Of a stretch of DNA of 45,280 nucleotides, positions 8,581 to 17,213 are shown piece by piece. The number at the start of each line of letters is the position of its first letter. Within the stretch, counting starts at the first letter, position 1. The stretch covers positions 1-45,280 of the forward strand of contig NZ_WPZL01000030.1 of NCBI RefSeq assembly GCF_013031245.1. Reading direction: 5' to 3'. This DNA is from Ruegeria lacuscaerulensis. Lineage in GTDB: Bacteria > Pseudomonadota > Alphaproteobacteria > Rhodobacterales > Rhodobacteraceae. The position numbers and the translations under genes are program-made. The notes beneath the pieces are model-generated. The model saw only the letters and a list, made by a program, of their open reading frames with translations, had not been told where the DNA came from and searched no databases.

Positions 8581-9087
8581 ATGAATTTAGAATCCCATGA
8601 AGTCGCAGTGGAATTTGCGCCACGTGTTATCTCGATTGCAAAGCGCGAGCGTCAAATCTGTCAGGCGGCCAAAGCGGCCGAAGCTGCCTTCGAGCGTATC
8701 GCCAGCGTGGCTTCCCTGGATTCTCGAGTGCACAGTGACTTACAGGACCGTGTGTTTTCTATTTTCCGCTGGTATTTTCTGTCAGCCTTTTGCACGCGGT
8801 TGCTGACCGATGCAGCACATCGGCTTGAACGCCAGACTTTGCAAGTTTCGGTGGATATTTTCAGCGCGGTCAAAATGGTCCTGACTGAAAGCGAAATTGA
8901 GCGGTCCATGGTTCTGGTCAGTATTGAGAAAACATCACCAACACTGGCGCGGGCGAACGACATAGGAAATCGGGGGCATACGGTGGGTTGGGTTGCTGCT
9001 GGTTTGCACAAGGATGGAAGGGATTTTCCGGGGGAAATTGAAAACGCTCTGGCAGGTGCTCTGGCAGCAACGACCCGCATCAACTGA
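8581..9087 (+). CDS. Hypothetical protein, 168 residues
   Basis: The frame is open from 8497, but ATG at 8581 follows GGAGGG by six bases and is the better start. The product is mostly helical and soluble by eye, with no signal peptide or membrane segment and no motif I recognise. Gln/Ala/Glu-rich helices in the first third suggest a coiled-coil or four-helix arrangement. It stands alone between the AraC-type gene and tRNA-Thr. It may be a lineage-specific gene or part of a short accessory insertion next to the tRNA. The frame and start are reasonably supported; the function is unknown. Confidence 0.5.
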   Translation: MNLESHEVAVEFAPRVISIAKRERQICQAAKAAEAAFERIASVASLDSRVHSDLQDRVFSIFRWYFLSAFCTRLLTDAAHRLERQTLQVSVDIFSAVKMVLTESEIERSMVLVSIEKTSPTLARANDIGNRGHTVGWVAAGLHKDGRDFPGEIENALAGALAATTRIN

Positions 9088-9454
9088 CTGAGACATCCTT
9101 GGTTGATAGACTAGGTTCCGGCTAATGGCGGCCCAAACTTCTTGGGTAGCTTGTCCCGCCTTCAATCCGGATGCGTTTTTCGGACTGATCTATTCAAATG
9201 GTTGGTATCAAACAAGAAACGCTGAACCTGCCTCCACTCGCAATCTGCCGCACCGGTGTGGTCTCGACAATGGGGATCGTGATCTTCGTTCCCTTGGTTT
9301 TTTTCGCTATGTCCGCCGGGACCGCAATCCATAGTTGGCAATTCCCATTACCTCGCAGGACAGAGTTCGGCATCATTTCATTCGCTTCCATGTATCAGAC
9401 ACGGCGGCGATGCGCCCTCACATACAAGGGTGCCATAAAACAAGGGGATTTGGA
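9088..9454. other. Intergenic stretch upstream of tRNA-Thr 3' end
   Basis: No frame in this 367-base stretch has both a ribosome-binding site and family-like sequence. A small hairpin (CCCAA/TTGGG around 9130) is present. I see no clear insertion-sequence remnant or duplicated tRNA end. Confidence 0.45.
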
Positions 9455-9457
9455 TGG

Positions 9458-9529
<72 letters not shown>

Positions 9530-9612
9530 GCTGTGGGCGGGTGATTAGACTTAAACGAAACGGGGCGCAAGGGTGTCTGGACGGTTTTTTTCACCTCCTG
9601 TAGAGAAAGACC

Positions 9613-9768
9613 ATGGCAGACAAAGATACACCCGAAAATAACGGCAAATCAGGGGATGCGCGGGAAGAGCGGCTGAAGGCGGCGCTCAAGGCCAATATGG
9701 CACGACGCAAGGCGCAGGCTAAGGCGCGCGCGACCCAAAACGACAAGGCCGACAAGGACGAGGGATAA
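9613..9768 (+). CDS. Small highly charged conserved protein upstream of murA, 51 residues
   Basis: This short frame begins MADKDTPENNGKSGDAREER and continues with a Lys/Arg/Ala-rich amphipathic helix (LKAALKANMARRKAQAKARA) before an acidic end. The start follows a purine-rich AGAGAAAG. Six bases separate its TAA from the murA start, so the two are almost certainly co-transcribed. Short Lys/Ala-rich proteins immediately before murA are familiar in Rhodobacteraceae. The role is unknown; nucleic-acid or ribosome contact is conceivable from the charge alone. Confidence 0.75.
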   Translation: MADKDTPENNGKSGDAREERLKAALKANMARRKAQAKARATQNDKADKDEG

Positions 9769-9774
9769 GAGCAG

Positions 9775-11043
9775 ATGGATTCGATTCTGGTAACGGGCAA
9801 TGGGCCGCTAAACGGTCAGATACCGATCGCGGGGGCCAAGAACGCGTGTCTGACGCTGATGCCCGCGACCCTGTTGAGCGAAGAACCGCTGACGCTGACC
9901 AACGCACCACGGCTAAGCGACATCAAGACAATGACCCTGTTGTTGCAATCACTGGGAGCCGAAGTGTCTGCATTGCAGGAGGGTCAGGTGCTGGCGATGT
10001 CCAGTCATGACCTGACCAGCCACACGGCGGATTATGAGATTGTGCGCAAGATGCGCGCGTCCAATCTGGTGCTGGGTCCGATGCTGGCGCGGATGGGGCA
10101 GGCGGTGGTTTCGCTGCCGGGTGGTTGCGCGATTGGCGCGCGGCCTATGGATTTGCACGTCGAGGGGCTCGAAGCTCTGGGAGCAGAGATCGAACTCAAG
10201 GACGGTTACCTGCATGCCAAGGCTCCGGGCGGACTAAAAGGTGCAGTGCATGAGATGCGCTTTGCCTCGGTCGGTGCGACCGAAAACATCGTCATGGCTG
10301 CTACGCTGGCCAAGGGCACCACGGTTCTGAAGAACGCAGCGCGCGAGCCCGAAATCGTCGATCTGGTCGAATGCCTGCGCAAAATGGGCGCGCAGATATC
10401 AGGTGAGGGAACTCCGACCATCGAGATTCAAGGCGTAGATCGCCTGCATGGGGCGACTCATCAGGTTGTGACCGACCGGATCGAACTGGGCACCTACATG
10501 CTGGCCCCGGCCATTTGCGGCGGTGAAGTTGAACTTCTGGGCGGGCGCATGTCGCTGGTCCAAACCTTTGCTGAGAAACTGAACGCGGCGGGTATCAATG
10601 TGGAACAGACCGAAAACGGTCTGAAAGTTTCCCGCATGAACGGGCGCGTCAGCGCGGTGGATGTTGTAACCGAGCCGTTCCCCGGCTTCCCGACCGATCT
10701 ACAGGCGCAGATGATGGCGCTGATGTGTACCGCCGAGGGCACCTCGGTTCTGGAGGAACGCATTTTCGAGAACCGCTTCATGCACGCCCCCGAACTGGTC
10801 CGCATGGGAGCGGATATCGAAGTGCATGGCGGCACAGCCACCGTAACCGGGGTAGAGCGCCTGAAAGGGGCGCCAGTGATGGCGACTGATTTGCGGGCGT
10901 CTGTGTCCCTGATCCTAGCTGGTCTTGCGGCTGAAGGGGAAACAACGGTTAGCCGGGTCTATCATCTGGACCGCGGATATGAACATGTGGTGCGCAAGCT
11001 GGAAGGCGTGGGTGCAAGGATTGAACGGATCAAGGGCCAATGA
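9775..11043 (+). CDS. murA: UDP-N-acetylglucosamine 1-carboxyvinyltransferase
   Basis: The 422-residue protein transfers enolpyruvate from PEP to UDP-GlcNAc, the first committed step of peptidoglycan synthesis in the cytoplasm. Visible family features are Lys22-Asn23 (AGAKNACL), the PEP-reactive Cys118 in LPGGCAIGARPMDLH, and the closing HLDRGYEHVVRKLEGVGA. Length is normal. The presence of Cys rather than Asp at the active site implies the usual fosfomycin-sensitive form. It follows the 51-codon gene by 6 bases and overlaps the DUF2948 gene by 4 bases (ATGA). Confidence 0.97.
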   Translation: MDSILVTGNGPLNGQIPIAGAKNACLTLMPATLLSEEPLTLTNAPRLSDIKTMTLLLQSLGAEVSALQEGQVLAMSSHDLTSHTADYEIVRKMRASNLVLGPMLARMGQAVVSLPGGCAIGARPMDLHVEGLEALGAEIELKDGYLHAKAPGGLKGAVHEMRFASVGATENIVMAATLAKGTTVLKNAAREPEIVDLVECLRKMGAQISGEGTPTIEIQGVDRLHGATHQVVTDRIELGTYMLAPAICGGEVELLGGRMSLVQTFAEKLNAAGINVEQTENGLKVSRMNGRVSAVDVVTEPFPGFPTDLQAQMMALMCTAEGTSVLEERIFENRFMHAPELVRMGADIEVHGGTATVTGVERLKGAPVMATDLRASVSLILAGLAAEGETTVSRVYHLDRGYEHVVRKLEGVGARIERIKGQ

Positions 11044-11516
11044 CAGACGCAAGATTTGAAGACGGGCGTGAGGCCCCGCTGAATCTGGGAGCTGAAGACG
11101 GCGATGACCTGCGGGTGATCTCGACCCTGACGCAGGACGCGGTGTTTCCGGTGACCGAGATGACGTGGCATCCTTCTCAGCGCCGTTTTGGCCTGTTGTT
11201 GAATCGGTTCCGGTGGGAAGACAAAGACGCCGCGGCCGGCCGGGGTCGTGCATTTGAGCGGGTGCAGTCGATACTGGTGTTCCATTCTGTCCTGTCCGTA
11301 GCCAGCCAGGGCATCGACCGCAGCGACAAGGATATGGTGATGTCATTGCTCTCGGTCGATTTCGATCCGGGCGAAGACAGCGCAGGCCAGATCATTCTGA
11401 CGCTGGCCGGAGACGGCGCAATCCGCCTGACGGTCGAGGCGATTGACGCCACACTCAAAGACGTGACCCGGCCCTATCAGGCCCCTTCAGGTCAGGTGCC
11501 ACACCATCCGGAATAA
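11040..11516 (+). CDS. DUF2948 family protein
   Basis: This 158-residue soluble protein matches the DUF2948 pattern: the early block DGDDLRVISTLTQDAVFPVTEMTW, a segment RRFGLLLNRFRWED, and the closing GDGAIRLTVEAIDATLKDVTRPYQAPSG. The function of the family is not known. Its start overlaps the murA stop (ATGA), which indicates translational coupling, and this position after murA is typical in Rhodobacteraceae. Confidence 0.85.
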   Translation: MTDARFEDGREAPLNLGAEDGDDLRVISTLTQDAVFPVTEMTWHPSQRRFGLLLNRFRWEDKDAAAGRGRAFERVQSILVFHSVLSVASQGIDRSDKDMVMSLLSVDFDPGEDSAGQIILTLAGDGAIRLTVEAIDATLKDVTRPYQAPSGQVPHHPE

Positions 11517-11562
11517 ACGCGGCATAGCGCAGGCGTTCACCGGCGCTGCCTCGGGTCTGGCA

Positions 11563-12024
11563 TTGCGCCGTGCGACCGTGTTCGATGTGTTTGACCTGAG
11601 CCGGGTTTTGAACCGTTCGATCACCCAGCTCTGCAAGGCGGATCATCAGGATGATCCTCAGGCCATCGCGCAATGGACCGCCAACAAGGATCCGGCGACG
11701 ATCCGGGATTGGATCACCTCCGGCTCGCAGATCTGGCTGGCCGAGCATGCAGGAAAGGTTGCTGCCGTGGGCGGGGTGCGTGGTGAAGAGATCACGCTGC
11801 TTTATATTGACCCCGATCACACCGGTCTCGGAATCGGCGCCGTTATGCTGAAAAGGCTTGAGCAGGAGCTCTTGGACAGCGGCTGTTCCAAGGGATACCT
11901 TCAGGCGACGCGGACGGCGCAGGGCTTTTATCTGCGGTATGGTTGGAAAGCCACCGGTCAATGCTGTGAGCGCAAGGACCTGTCTTGTTTTGCCATGCGC
12001 AAATCGCTGCACCCCGCGGACTGA
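11563..12024 (+). CDS. GNAT-family N-acetyltransferase
   Basis: The 153-residue protein has the GNAT acetyl-CoA loop: VAAVGGVRGEEITLLYIDPDHTGLGIGAVMLKRLE (R/Q-x-x-G-x-A region as TGLGIGA), then LQATRTAQGFYLRYGWKATG in the C-terminal half. No ATG precedes the domain in frame. The annotated start is TTG at 11563, without a clear ribosome-binding site, so the true start may be another rare codon between the DUF2948 stop and this point. Substrate unknown. It lies between DUF2948 and hisD on the same strand. Confidence 0.78.
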   Translation: MRRATVFDVFDLSRVLNRSITQLCKADHQDDPQAIAQWTANKDPATIRDWITSGSQIWLAEHAGKVAAVGGVRGEEITLLYIDPDHTGLGIGAVMLKRLEQELLDSGCSKGYLQATRTAQGFYLRYGWKATGQCCERKDLSCFAMRKSLHPAD

Positions 12025-12083
12025 GGGTTGAGGCGGGACCGTCCCAACGGTATGTCCCGGTGAAACGCCCGGAGTGCCAGATC

Positions 12084-13385
12084 ATGCCTGTTTTTCTAGA
12101 CACCACGTCGCCCGAGTTTGAGGCCGCCTTTCAGACCTTGCTGTCAGCCAAACGCGAGGACAGCCCGGATGTGGATGCTGTTGTGGCGCAGATAATTGAC
12201 GACGTGCGGGCCCGCGGTGACGCGGCCGTGATTGAGCTGACGGCAAAGTTTGACCGTCTGGAGCTGACGCCAGACAAGCTGGCTTTTACAGCCGGAGAAA
12301 TCGCCGAGGCGGTCGCTCAGGTTTCGGTGGATGATCGCGCTGCGCTGGAGCTGGCCGCCGACCGCATCCGCGCCTATCACGAAAAACAGATGCCCGAGGA
12401 TCACCAATGGACGGATGGAGCTGGGGCGACGCTGGGCTGGCGTTGGTCTGCGGTTTCGGCGGCAGGGCTTTATGTGCCGGGCGGGCTGGCCTCTTATCCG
12501 TCTTCGGTATTGATGAATGCGATCCCAGCCAAGGTAGCCGGGGTTGAACGGTTGGCGATTGCCGTGCCGACGCCGGACGGGCAGGTGAACCCGCTTGTCC
12601 TGCTGGCGGCGCAACTGTCCGGTGTGGACACGATCTATCGCATAGGCGGGGCGCAGGCGATTGCTGCGCTGGCTTACGGCACTGACTCCATCGCCCCGGT
12701 GGACAAGATCACCGGGCCTGGCAACGCTTTTGTCGCCGCCGCCAAACGCCGGGTTTTCGGCAAGGTCGGCATCGACATGATCGCAGGCCCTTCCGAAATT
12801 CTGGTGATCGCCGACAAGGATAACGAGCCCGACTGGATCGCGTTGGACCTGCTGAGCCAGGCTGAGCACGACGAAAGCGCGCAGTCGATCCTGATCACCG
12901 ATGACACAGCCTTTGGGCAGGCCGTTGCGCGGGCTGTAGAGAAACGATTGGAAACACTGCAACGCCGGGCCATTGCGGGGGCCAGCTGGCGCGATTTTGG
13001 TGCCATCATCACCGTGCGCGATCTGGACGAGGCTGCAAATCTGTCCAATCGTATCGCGCCAGAACATCTTGAACTGTGCGTGGCCGACCCTGTGGCATTG
13101 AGCGCCAAAACTGTACACGCAGGTGCCATTTTTTTGGGCCAATACACACCCGAAGCGATCGGAGATTACGTCGGAGGCCCCAACCATGTGCTTCCTACCG
13201 CGCGTTCAGCCCGGTTCTCGTCCGGTCTCAGCGTGATGGATTTCCTCAAACGCACCACGCTCAGCCAGATGACACCCGAAGCATTGCGTGCCATTGGCCC
13301 TGCGGCTGAAAAACTGGCGAAATCTGAAAGCCTCGAGGCGCACGGCCTGTCGGTGACCGCGCGACTGAACCGCCTGAACGGCTGA
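12084..13385 (+). CDS. hisD: Histidinol dehydrogenase
   Basis: The 433-residue enzyme catalyses the last two NAD+-dependent steps of histidine synthesis, L-histidinol to L-histidine. Conserved segments are GLYVPGGLASYPSSVLMNAIPA, GPGNAFVAAAKR, AGPSEILVIAD, the zinc-binding QAEHDESAQ, and GPNHVLPTA with its active-site His. The frame is open from 11985, but ATG at 12084 gives the normal length and begins the family N-terminus MPVFLDTTSPEFEAAF. No other his gene is in the window; a solitary hisD near murA is usual in this group. Confidence 0.96.
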   Translation: MPVFLDTTSPEFEAAFQTLLSAKREDSPDVDAVVAQIIDDVRARGDAAVIELTAKFDRLELTPDKLAFTAGEIAEAVAQVSVDDRAALELAADRIRAYHEKQMPEDHQWTDGAGATLGWRWSAVSAAGLYVPGGLASYPSSVLMNAIPAKVAGVERLAIAVPTPDGQVNPLVLLAAQLSGVDTIYRIGGAQAIAALAYGTDSIAPVDKITGPGNAFVAAAKRRVFGKVGIDMIAGPSEILVIADKDNEPDWIALDLLSQAEHDESAQSILITDDTAFGQAVARAVEKRLETLQRRAIAGASWRDFGAIITVRDLDEAANLSNRIAPEHLELCVADPVALSAKTVHAGAIFLGQYTPEAIGDYVGGPNHVLPTARSARFSSGLSVMDFLKRTTLSQMTPEALRAIGPAAEKLAKSESLEAHGLSVTARLNRLNG

Positions 13386-13462
13386 TTTCGCGCATTGCGA
13401 GGCGTTGCCGATCGAATTTGCTTGTTATAGGTCTGTGCTGACCTGAACGGACCAAACGACAC

Positions 13463-13942
13463 ATGACCCGCATATCGCATATCGAACTGGACGACCGAAA
13501 TCTGCCCCCGCCGACACCCGAGATCGAGCAGGAGCGTAAGGTTGCGATCTATGATCTGCTTGAGGAAAACAGCTTTGCTCTGCCCAATCGCGATGACCGG
13601 GTGGTGCCGGACGGCCCTTACCACGTTCAGTTGTCGATCCGCGACAAGCGGCTGGTTTTCGATATTGCCACCGAGGCCGAGGAAAAAGCGGCCGAGTTTC
13701 ACTTGTCGCTGGGGCCATTCAGGCAGGTGGTCAAAGACTATTTTCAGATCTGCGAAAGCTATTTTAATGCGGTGAAAACTCTGCCGCCCAGCCAGATCGA
13801 AACCATCGACATGGCCAGGCGCGGCATTCACAACGAAGGCAGCCGGGTCTTGCAGGAACGGCTGGAAGGAAAGGCGGATATCGATACCGACACCGCGCGC
13901 CGCCTGTTCACGCTGATCTGCGTGCTGCATTTCGGGGGCTGA
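13463..13942 (+). CDS. UPF0262 family protein
   Basis: The 159-residue protein matches the alphaproteobacterial UPF0262 family, with the characteristic opening RISHIELDDRNLPPPTPEIE, the block RDKRLVFDIATEAEEKAAEFHLSLGPFRQVVKDYFQICESYF and the C-terminal GRKAD-like ARRLFTLICVLHF. The function is unknown. It lies just downstream of hisD and 3 bases before the phosphatase gene, consistent with one transcription unit. Confidence 0.9.
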   Translation: MTRISHIELDDRNLPPPTPEIEQERKVAIYDLLEENSFALPNRDDRVVPDGPYHVQLSIRDKRLVFDIATEAEEKAAEFHLSLGPFRQVVKDYFQICESYFNAVKTLPPSQIETIDMARRGIHNEGSRVLQERLEGKADIDTDTARRLFTLICVLHFGG

Positions 13943-13945
13943 CGC

Positions 13946-14398
13946 GTGAAGCCGTTGCCGCACTCGGTCCTGTTTTGTTGCGATCACAACTCGGTCCGGT
14001 CCCCGATGGCCGAAGGCATCATGAAGAAATTCTATGGCACCGGCACCTATGTCCAGTCTGCCGGTGTGCATAACGATCTTGAGATCGACGGCTTCTGCAT
14101 TTCCGTCTGCCATGAGATTGGCGTTGAGCTTTCCCGTCATCGCTCGCGGTCGTTTGAGGAGATGCAGGAATGGGGCGATGATCTCAGCTCATTCGATCTG
14201 ATCGTGGCACTTTCGCCGGCCAGTCAGCGTCTGGCACTGGAAATGACCCGGATTTTTCATCTGGATGTCGATTATTGGCCGATAATGGACCCTACCGGAC
14301 TGGGCGAGAGCCGCGAAGAAAAACTATATCACTACCGACAGACCCGCGAACAGATCATTCGGCATCTGAAAGACCGCTGGGGAGAACCTACGGAGTGA
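13946..14398 (+). CDS. Low-molecular-weight protein-tyrosine-phosphatase-like / arsenate reductase-like protein
   Basis: The 150-residue protein carries the P-loop C(X)5R-S at Cys12-Arg18 (CDHNSVRSPMAEG) and the later Asp-Pro pair (IMDPTG) that supplies the general acid. It is the LMW-PTP fold, which in bacteria covers tyrosine phosphatases and thioredoxin-linked arsenate reductases. No ars genes are nearby, so a phosphatase role is more likely. Translation starts at GTG, 3 bases after the UPF0262 stop. Confidence 0.85.
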   Translation: MKPLPHSVLFCCDHNSVRSPMAEGIMKKFYGTGTYVQSAGVHNDLEIDGFCISVCHEIGVELSRHRSRSFEEMQEWGDDLSSFDLIVALSPASQRLALEMTRIFHLDVDYWPIMDPTGLGESREEKLYHYRQTREQIIRHLKDRWGEPTE

Positions 14399-14400
14399 CC

Positions 14401-14799
14401 ATGAACCAGACCGTCAAAACCTATTTCGATGCGTTCAATGCCGGGGATGTCGACGGCATGCTGGCCTGCCTGTCTGAGGATGTGGCCCATCACGTGAACG
14501 AAGGCCAGATTCGCGTGGGCAAAGAGAAATTTGCCGCTTTCTGTGCCCATATGAACCGCTGCTACCGTGAGACCCTTACGGATATCGTTGTGTTTGAGGC
14601 AGAAGGCGGCACCCGCGCTGCCGCTGAGTTCATCGTGAACGGAACCTATCTGGAAACCGACGAAGGCCTGCCCGAGGCGCATGGCCAGACCTACCGCCTG
14701 CCAGCCGGGTCCTTCTTTGACCTCAAGGATGGCAAGATCACCCGTGTCACCACCTTCTACAACCTCGCCGACTGGACCAAGCAGGTTTCAAATGGCTAA
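14401..14799 (+). CDS. SnoaL/NTF2-like (ketosteroid isomerase-related) protein
   Basis: The 132-residue protein begins MNQTVKTYFDAFNAGDVDGMLACLSEDVAHHVNEG, the standard N-terminal helices and first strand of the NTF2-like cone fold. It ends with GSFFDLKDGKITRVTTFYN, the closing strands of the SnoaL group. ATG at 14401 is preferred, with CGGAG upstream and 2 bases after the phosphatase stop. Such proteins bind or isomerise small hydrophobic molecules. The substrate is not evident. It overlaps the GNAT gene by 8 bases. Confidence 0.82.
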   Translation: MNQTVKTYFDAFNAGDVDGMLACLSEDVAHHVNEGQIRVGKEKFAAFCAHMNRCYRETLTDIVVFEAEGGTRAAAEFIVNGTYLETDEGLPEAHGQTYRLPAGSFFDLKDGKITRVTTFYNLADWTKQVSNG

Positions 14800-15385
14800 G
14801 GTCACTGACGTCCGCGCCCTGACGGGAGAGGCGCTTGCAGGCGCGCTGGACGACGTCGCGAGCCTGCGGATCGAGGTGTTTCGTACGTGGCCGTATCTCT
14901 ATGACGGTGATTTGGAATACGAGCGGAAATACCTGCAATCTTACCGCGACAGCGACAAGGCTATCGTGGTTGGCGCATTCGACGGCGATCGCCTGGTGGG
15001 TGCGTCGACCGGTGCCCCCCTGACGGATCATGCCGACGATTTTGCAGCGGCCTTCGACGGCACCGGGCTGGACCTGTCTCAGATCTTCTATTGTGCAGAA
15101 TCTGTCCTGCTTTCCGAGTATCGCGGGCAAGGCGTTGGCCACAAATTCTTTGACCAGCGCGAAGCCCATGCCCGCAGCCTCGGTTTCACCAAATGCGCGT
15201 TTTGCGGCGTACAGCGCCCGGCGGATCACCCGATGCGACCCGCCAACTACCGACCTCTGGATGCCTTCTGGCGCGCACGGGGGTACGAACCTCTTCCCGG
15301 TGCCATCGCGCAGTTCTCGTGGAAGGATTTCGGGGACGAAGGCGAGACGCCGAAGCCGTTGCAGTTCTGGATTCGGGACTTGTAA
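14792..15385 (+). CDS. GNAT-family N-acetyltransferase
   Basis: The 197-residue protein shows the GNAT core: DKAIVVGAFDGDRLVGAST, then AESVLLSEYRGQGVGHKFFDQREAHARSLGF with the acetyl-CoA loop R-G-Q-G-V-G. ATG at 14792 overlaps the end of the NTF2-like gene (ATGGCTAA), so the pair is translationally coupled. The long C-terminal part (RPANYRPLDAFWRARGYEPLPG) is typical of GNATs that act on small molecules in Proteobacteria. The substrate is unknown. It is the last gene of the hisD-side unit. Confidence 0.85.
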   Translation: MAKVTDVRALTGEALAGALDDVASLRIEVFRTWPYLYDGDLEYERKYLQSYRDSDKAIVVGAFDGDRLVGASTGAPLTDHADDFAAAFDGTGLDLSQIFYCAESVLLSEYRGQGVGHKFFDQREAHARSLGFTKCAFCGVQRPADHPMRPANYRPLDAFWRARGYEPLPGAIAQFSWKDFGDEGETPKPLQFWIRDL

Positions 15386-15453
15386 CCGCATTTCGATCTT
15401 ATGGAGACGGAGCCCTCGTTAGCGGCTCGACGCCGCGTTACTTTCGGTTGATC

Positions 15454-15479
15454 GGCTAATTCTGAAAGATAAATTAGCC
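15454..15479. repeat. Hairpin downstream of the GNAT gene
   Basis: Perfect inverted repeat GGCTAATT (15454-15461) / AATTAGCC (15472-15479) with a 10-base loop, about 70 bases after the gene end. There is no T run, so it may be a weak terminator or an RNA-stabilising element. Confidence 0.5.
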
Positions 15480-15646
15480 AATTTGGCGAGACACAGCAGG
15501 CCGGGATCGCTCGACCCACCCGCTAACAAAGCCTCTTTTCAAATTAAATTTTTTTCCCGGCCGCCAAACTCTTGTGACTTCTTGCCATTGGTCTTGCACG
15601 CGAAACAGCCGTTCCCACGTGTGCCTCTACTTAAGGGGGCCGTTCC

Positions 15647-15910
15647 ATGATCAATGACGAACCACAACCAGCCAGTTTTTACGACGACAGCGACATTTGG
15701 ACTTTGGATCCCACACCTGCGGACAAACAGGTCTACGACAAGTTTGCCTCGAGCGTGGTCGAACTTGTGCAGCTGTTGGACGACAACGAGCAGATGATGT
15801 CACGGGACGTTTACGCCAGGTTTTTTGCCTCGTTGCTAGAGCTGTCCAGAGTGCTCGGAGAGTATGAAGATGGCTGGGACAAAGGCTTGCAGGGCGCACG
15901 TGATCCTTGA
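15647..15910 (+). CDS. Small acidic hypothetical protein, 87 residues
   Basis: ATG at 15647 follows AAGGGGG at good spacing. The product is acidic and mainly helical: MINDEPQPASFYDDSD, then a helix-rich core (ASSVVELVQLLDDNEQMMSR, FFASLLELSRVLGEYEDG). There are no membrane or signal segments. I do not recognise a family with certainty. It is monocistronic, with about 260 non-coding bases before it, so it probably has its own promoter there. Confidence 0.6.
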   Translation: MINDEPQPASFYDDSDIWTLDPTPADKQVYDKFASSVVELVQLLDDNEQMMSRDVYARFFASLLELSRVLGEYEDGWDKGLQGARDP

Positions 15911-16016
15911 TTTGTGACCGCTGTTGGCCCTTAACGCGCGGCGGGAAAAATATTCTGTACAGCCGGTAAACTCACCTTCTAATGTCGCGCAAGAATTGCC
16001 TCTAGGGACATTACGC

Positions 16017-16892
16017 ATGAAAGTAGCCACCGCCGCATACGATCTCGACTGGCTCGACAGCTGGGCGCAGTATGAGGACAAGCTGGACCGCTGGGTCTCT
16101 GAGGCTGCCGGGCAGGGGGCCAAGTTACTGGTCTTCCCTGAATACGGCGCGATGGAAGTGTCGACACTCGACGGGGCCGAGATTACTGGTGATCTGGAGC
16201 GCTCGATCCGAGCGGTTTCAGATCGGATGGAGGATGTGCAAAACCTGCATCAGCGCCTTGCCGAGGAATACAAGACCTACATTCTGGGCGCGTCGGCCCC
16301 GGTTGTGGATGGGCCGGGCCGCCCGGTGAACCGTGCGGCGTTTTATGCGCCGAACGGCGTGCAGGGCCATCAGGATAAACAGATCATGACCCGGTTCGAG
16401 CGTGAAGACTGGGATATCGTACCCGGTGGTCCGCTGAAGTTGTTCGACACCGCGCTGGGCAAGATCGGGGTTCTGATCTGCTATGACAGCGAGTTCCCTT
16501 TGCTGGGCCGTGCCCTGCAAGAGGCCGATCTGATTCTGGTCCCTTCCTGTACCGAGGCTCTGTCGGGTTACTGGCGCGTTCGCATCGGCGCGATGTCTCG
16601 GGCGCTGGAAAATCAATGCGTTACGGTGATGGCGTCACTGGTCGGCAACAACGAATGGTCCGAGGCTGTGGACATGAACACCGGCACGGGCGGCATTTTT
16701 GGCCCGCCCGACAAGGGGTTCCCGCAGACCGGAGTTCTGGCCGAAGGAACGCTGAACCAGCCCGGATGGACTTATGCGGATGTCGACCTGTCGGCCATCG
16801 CCAACGTCCGCGCGGACGGTCATGTTCTGAACCGATCCCACTGGGACGAGCAGTCCTCGCGAGTAGATTCAGTCATATTATCGCCTCTTTAG
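16017..16892 (+). CDS. Carbon-nitrogen hydrolase (nitrilase superfamily)
   Basis: The 291-residue protein has the complete Glu-Lys-Cys triad of the nitrilase fold: Glu42 in LVFPEYG, Lys121 in DKQIMTRFERE and Cys155 in GVLICYDSEFP. It should hydrolyse an amide or nitrile-like C-N bond. The frame is open to 15924, but ATG at 16017 begins exactly at the family N-terminus MKVATAAYDLDWLDSW. It resembles the amidohydrolase branch (omega-amidase or beta-ureidopropionase-like) rather than true nitrilases, but the substrate is not identifiable. Confidence 0.88.
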   Translation: MKVATAAYDLDWLDSWAQYEDKLDRWVSEAAGQGAKLLVFPEYGAMEVSTLDGAEITGDLERSIRAVSDRMEDVQNLHQRLAEEYKTYILGASAPVVDGPGRPVNRAAFYAPNGVQGHQDKQIMTRFEREDWDIVPGGPLKLFDTALGKIGVLICYDSEFPLLGRALQEADLILVPSCTEALSGYWRVRIGAMSRALENQCVTVMASLVGNNEWSEAVDMNTGTGGIFGPPDKGFPQTGVLAEGTLNQPGWTYADVDLSAIANVRADGHVLNRSHWDEQSSRVDSVILSPL

Positions 16893-16983
16893 GTGATTCC
16901 GCCCTTGAAATAGGGTTAAAATGGGCTCATTTAAGCCCACATCCCCGTAGATTCTGCGGGTGCAATGTAACGATGGAGACAAC

Positions 16984-17202
16984 ATGGCCAAGGAAGATAC
17001 GCTCGAATTTCCCGGTGTCGTGAAGGAACTCCTGCCTAATGCGACGTTTCGGGTCGAGCTGGAAAACGGCCATGAGATCATCGCACATACGGCAGGCAAG
17101 ATGCGCAAGAACCGCATCCGTGTTCTGGCCGGCGACAAAGTTCAGGTCGAGATGACCCCTTATGATCTGACCAAGGGTCGGATCAACTACCGCTTTAAGT
17201 AA
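16984..17202 (+). CDS. infA: Translation initiation factor IF-1
   Basis: The 72-residue S1/OB-fold protein is the standard length of IF-1 and contains the family core LEFPGVVKELLPNATFRVEL, AHTAGKMRKNRIRVLAGDKVQVEMTPYDL and KGRINYRFK. It binds the A site of the 30S subunit during initiation. The in-frame ATG at 16984 is chosen over an open upstream extension. A 6-bp hairpin (TGGGCT/AGCCCA, 16922-16939) and a TTGAAA (-35-like, 16905) lie in the leader. It heads the infA-maf-rng-yacG group. Confidence 0.97.
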   Translation: MAKEDTLEFPGVVKELLPNATFRVELENGHEIIAHTAGKMRKNRIRVLAGDKVQVEMTPYDLTKGRINYRFK

Positions 17203-17213
17203 CGCCTGCCGCA

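Noticed and set aside
12144..13187. 347-codon minus-strand frame across hisD
   Set aside because: Antisense of histidinol dehydrogenase; no recognisable domain.
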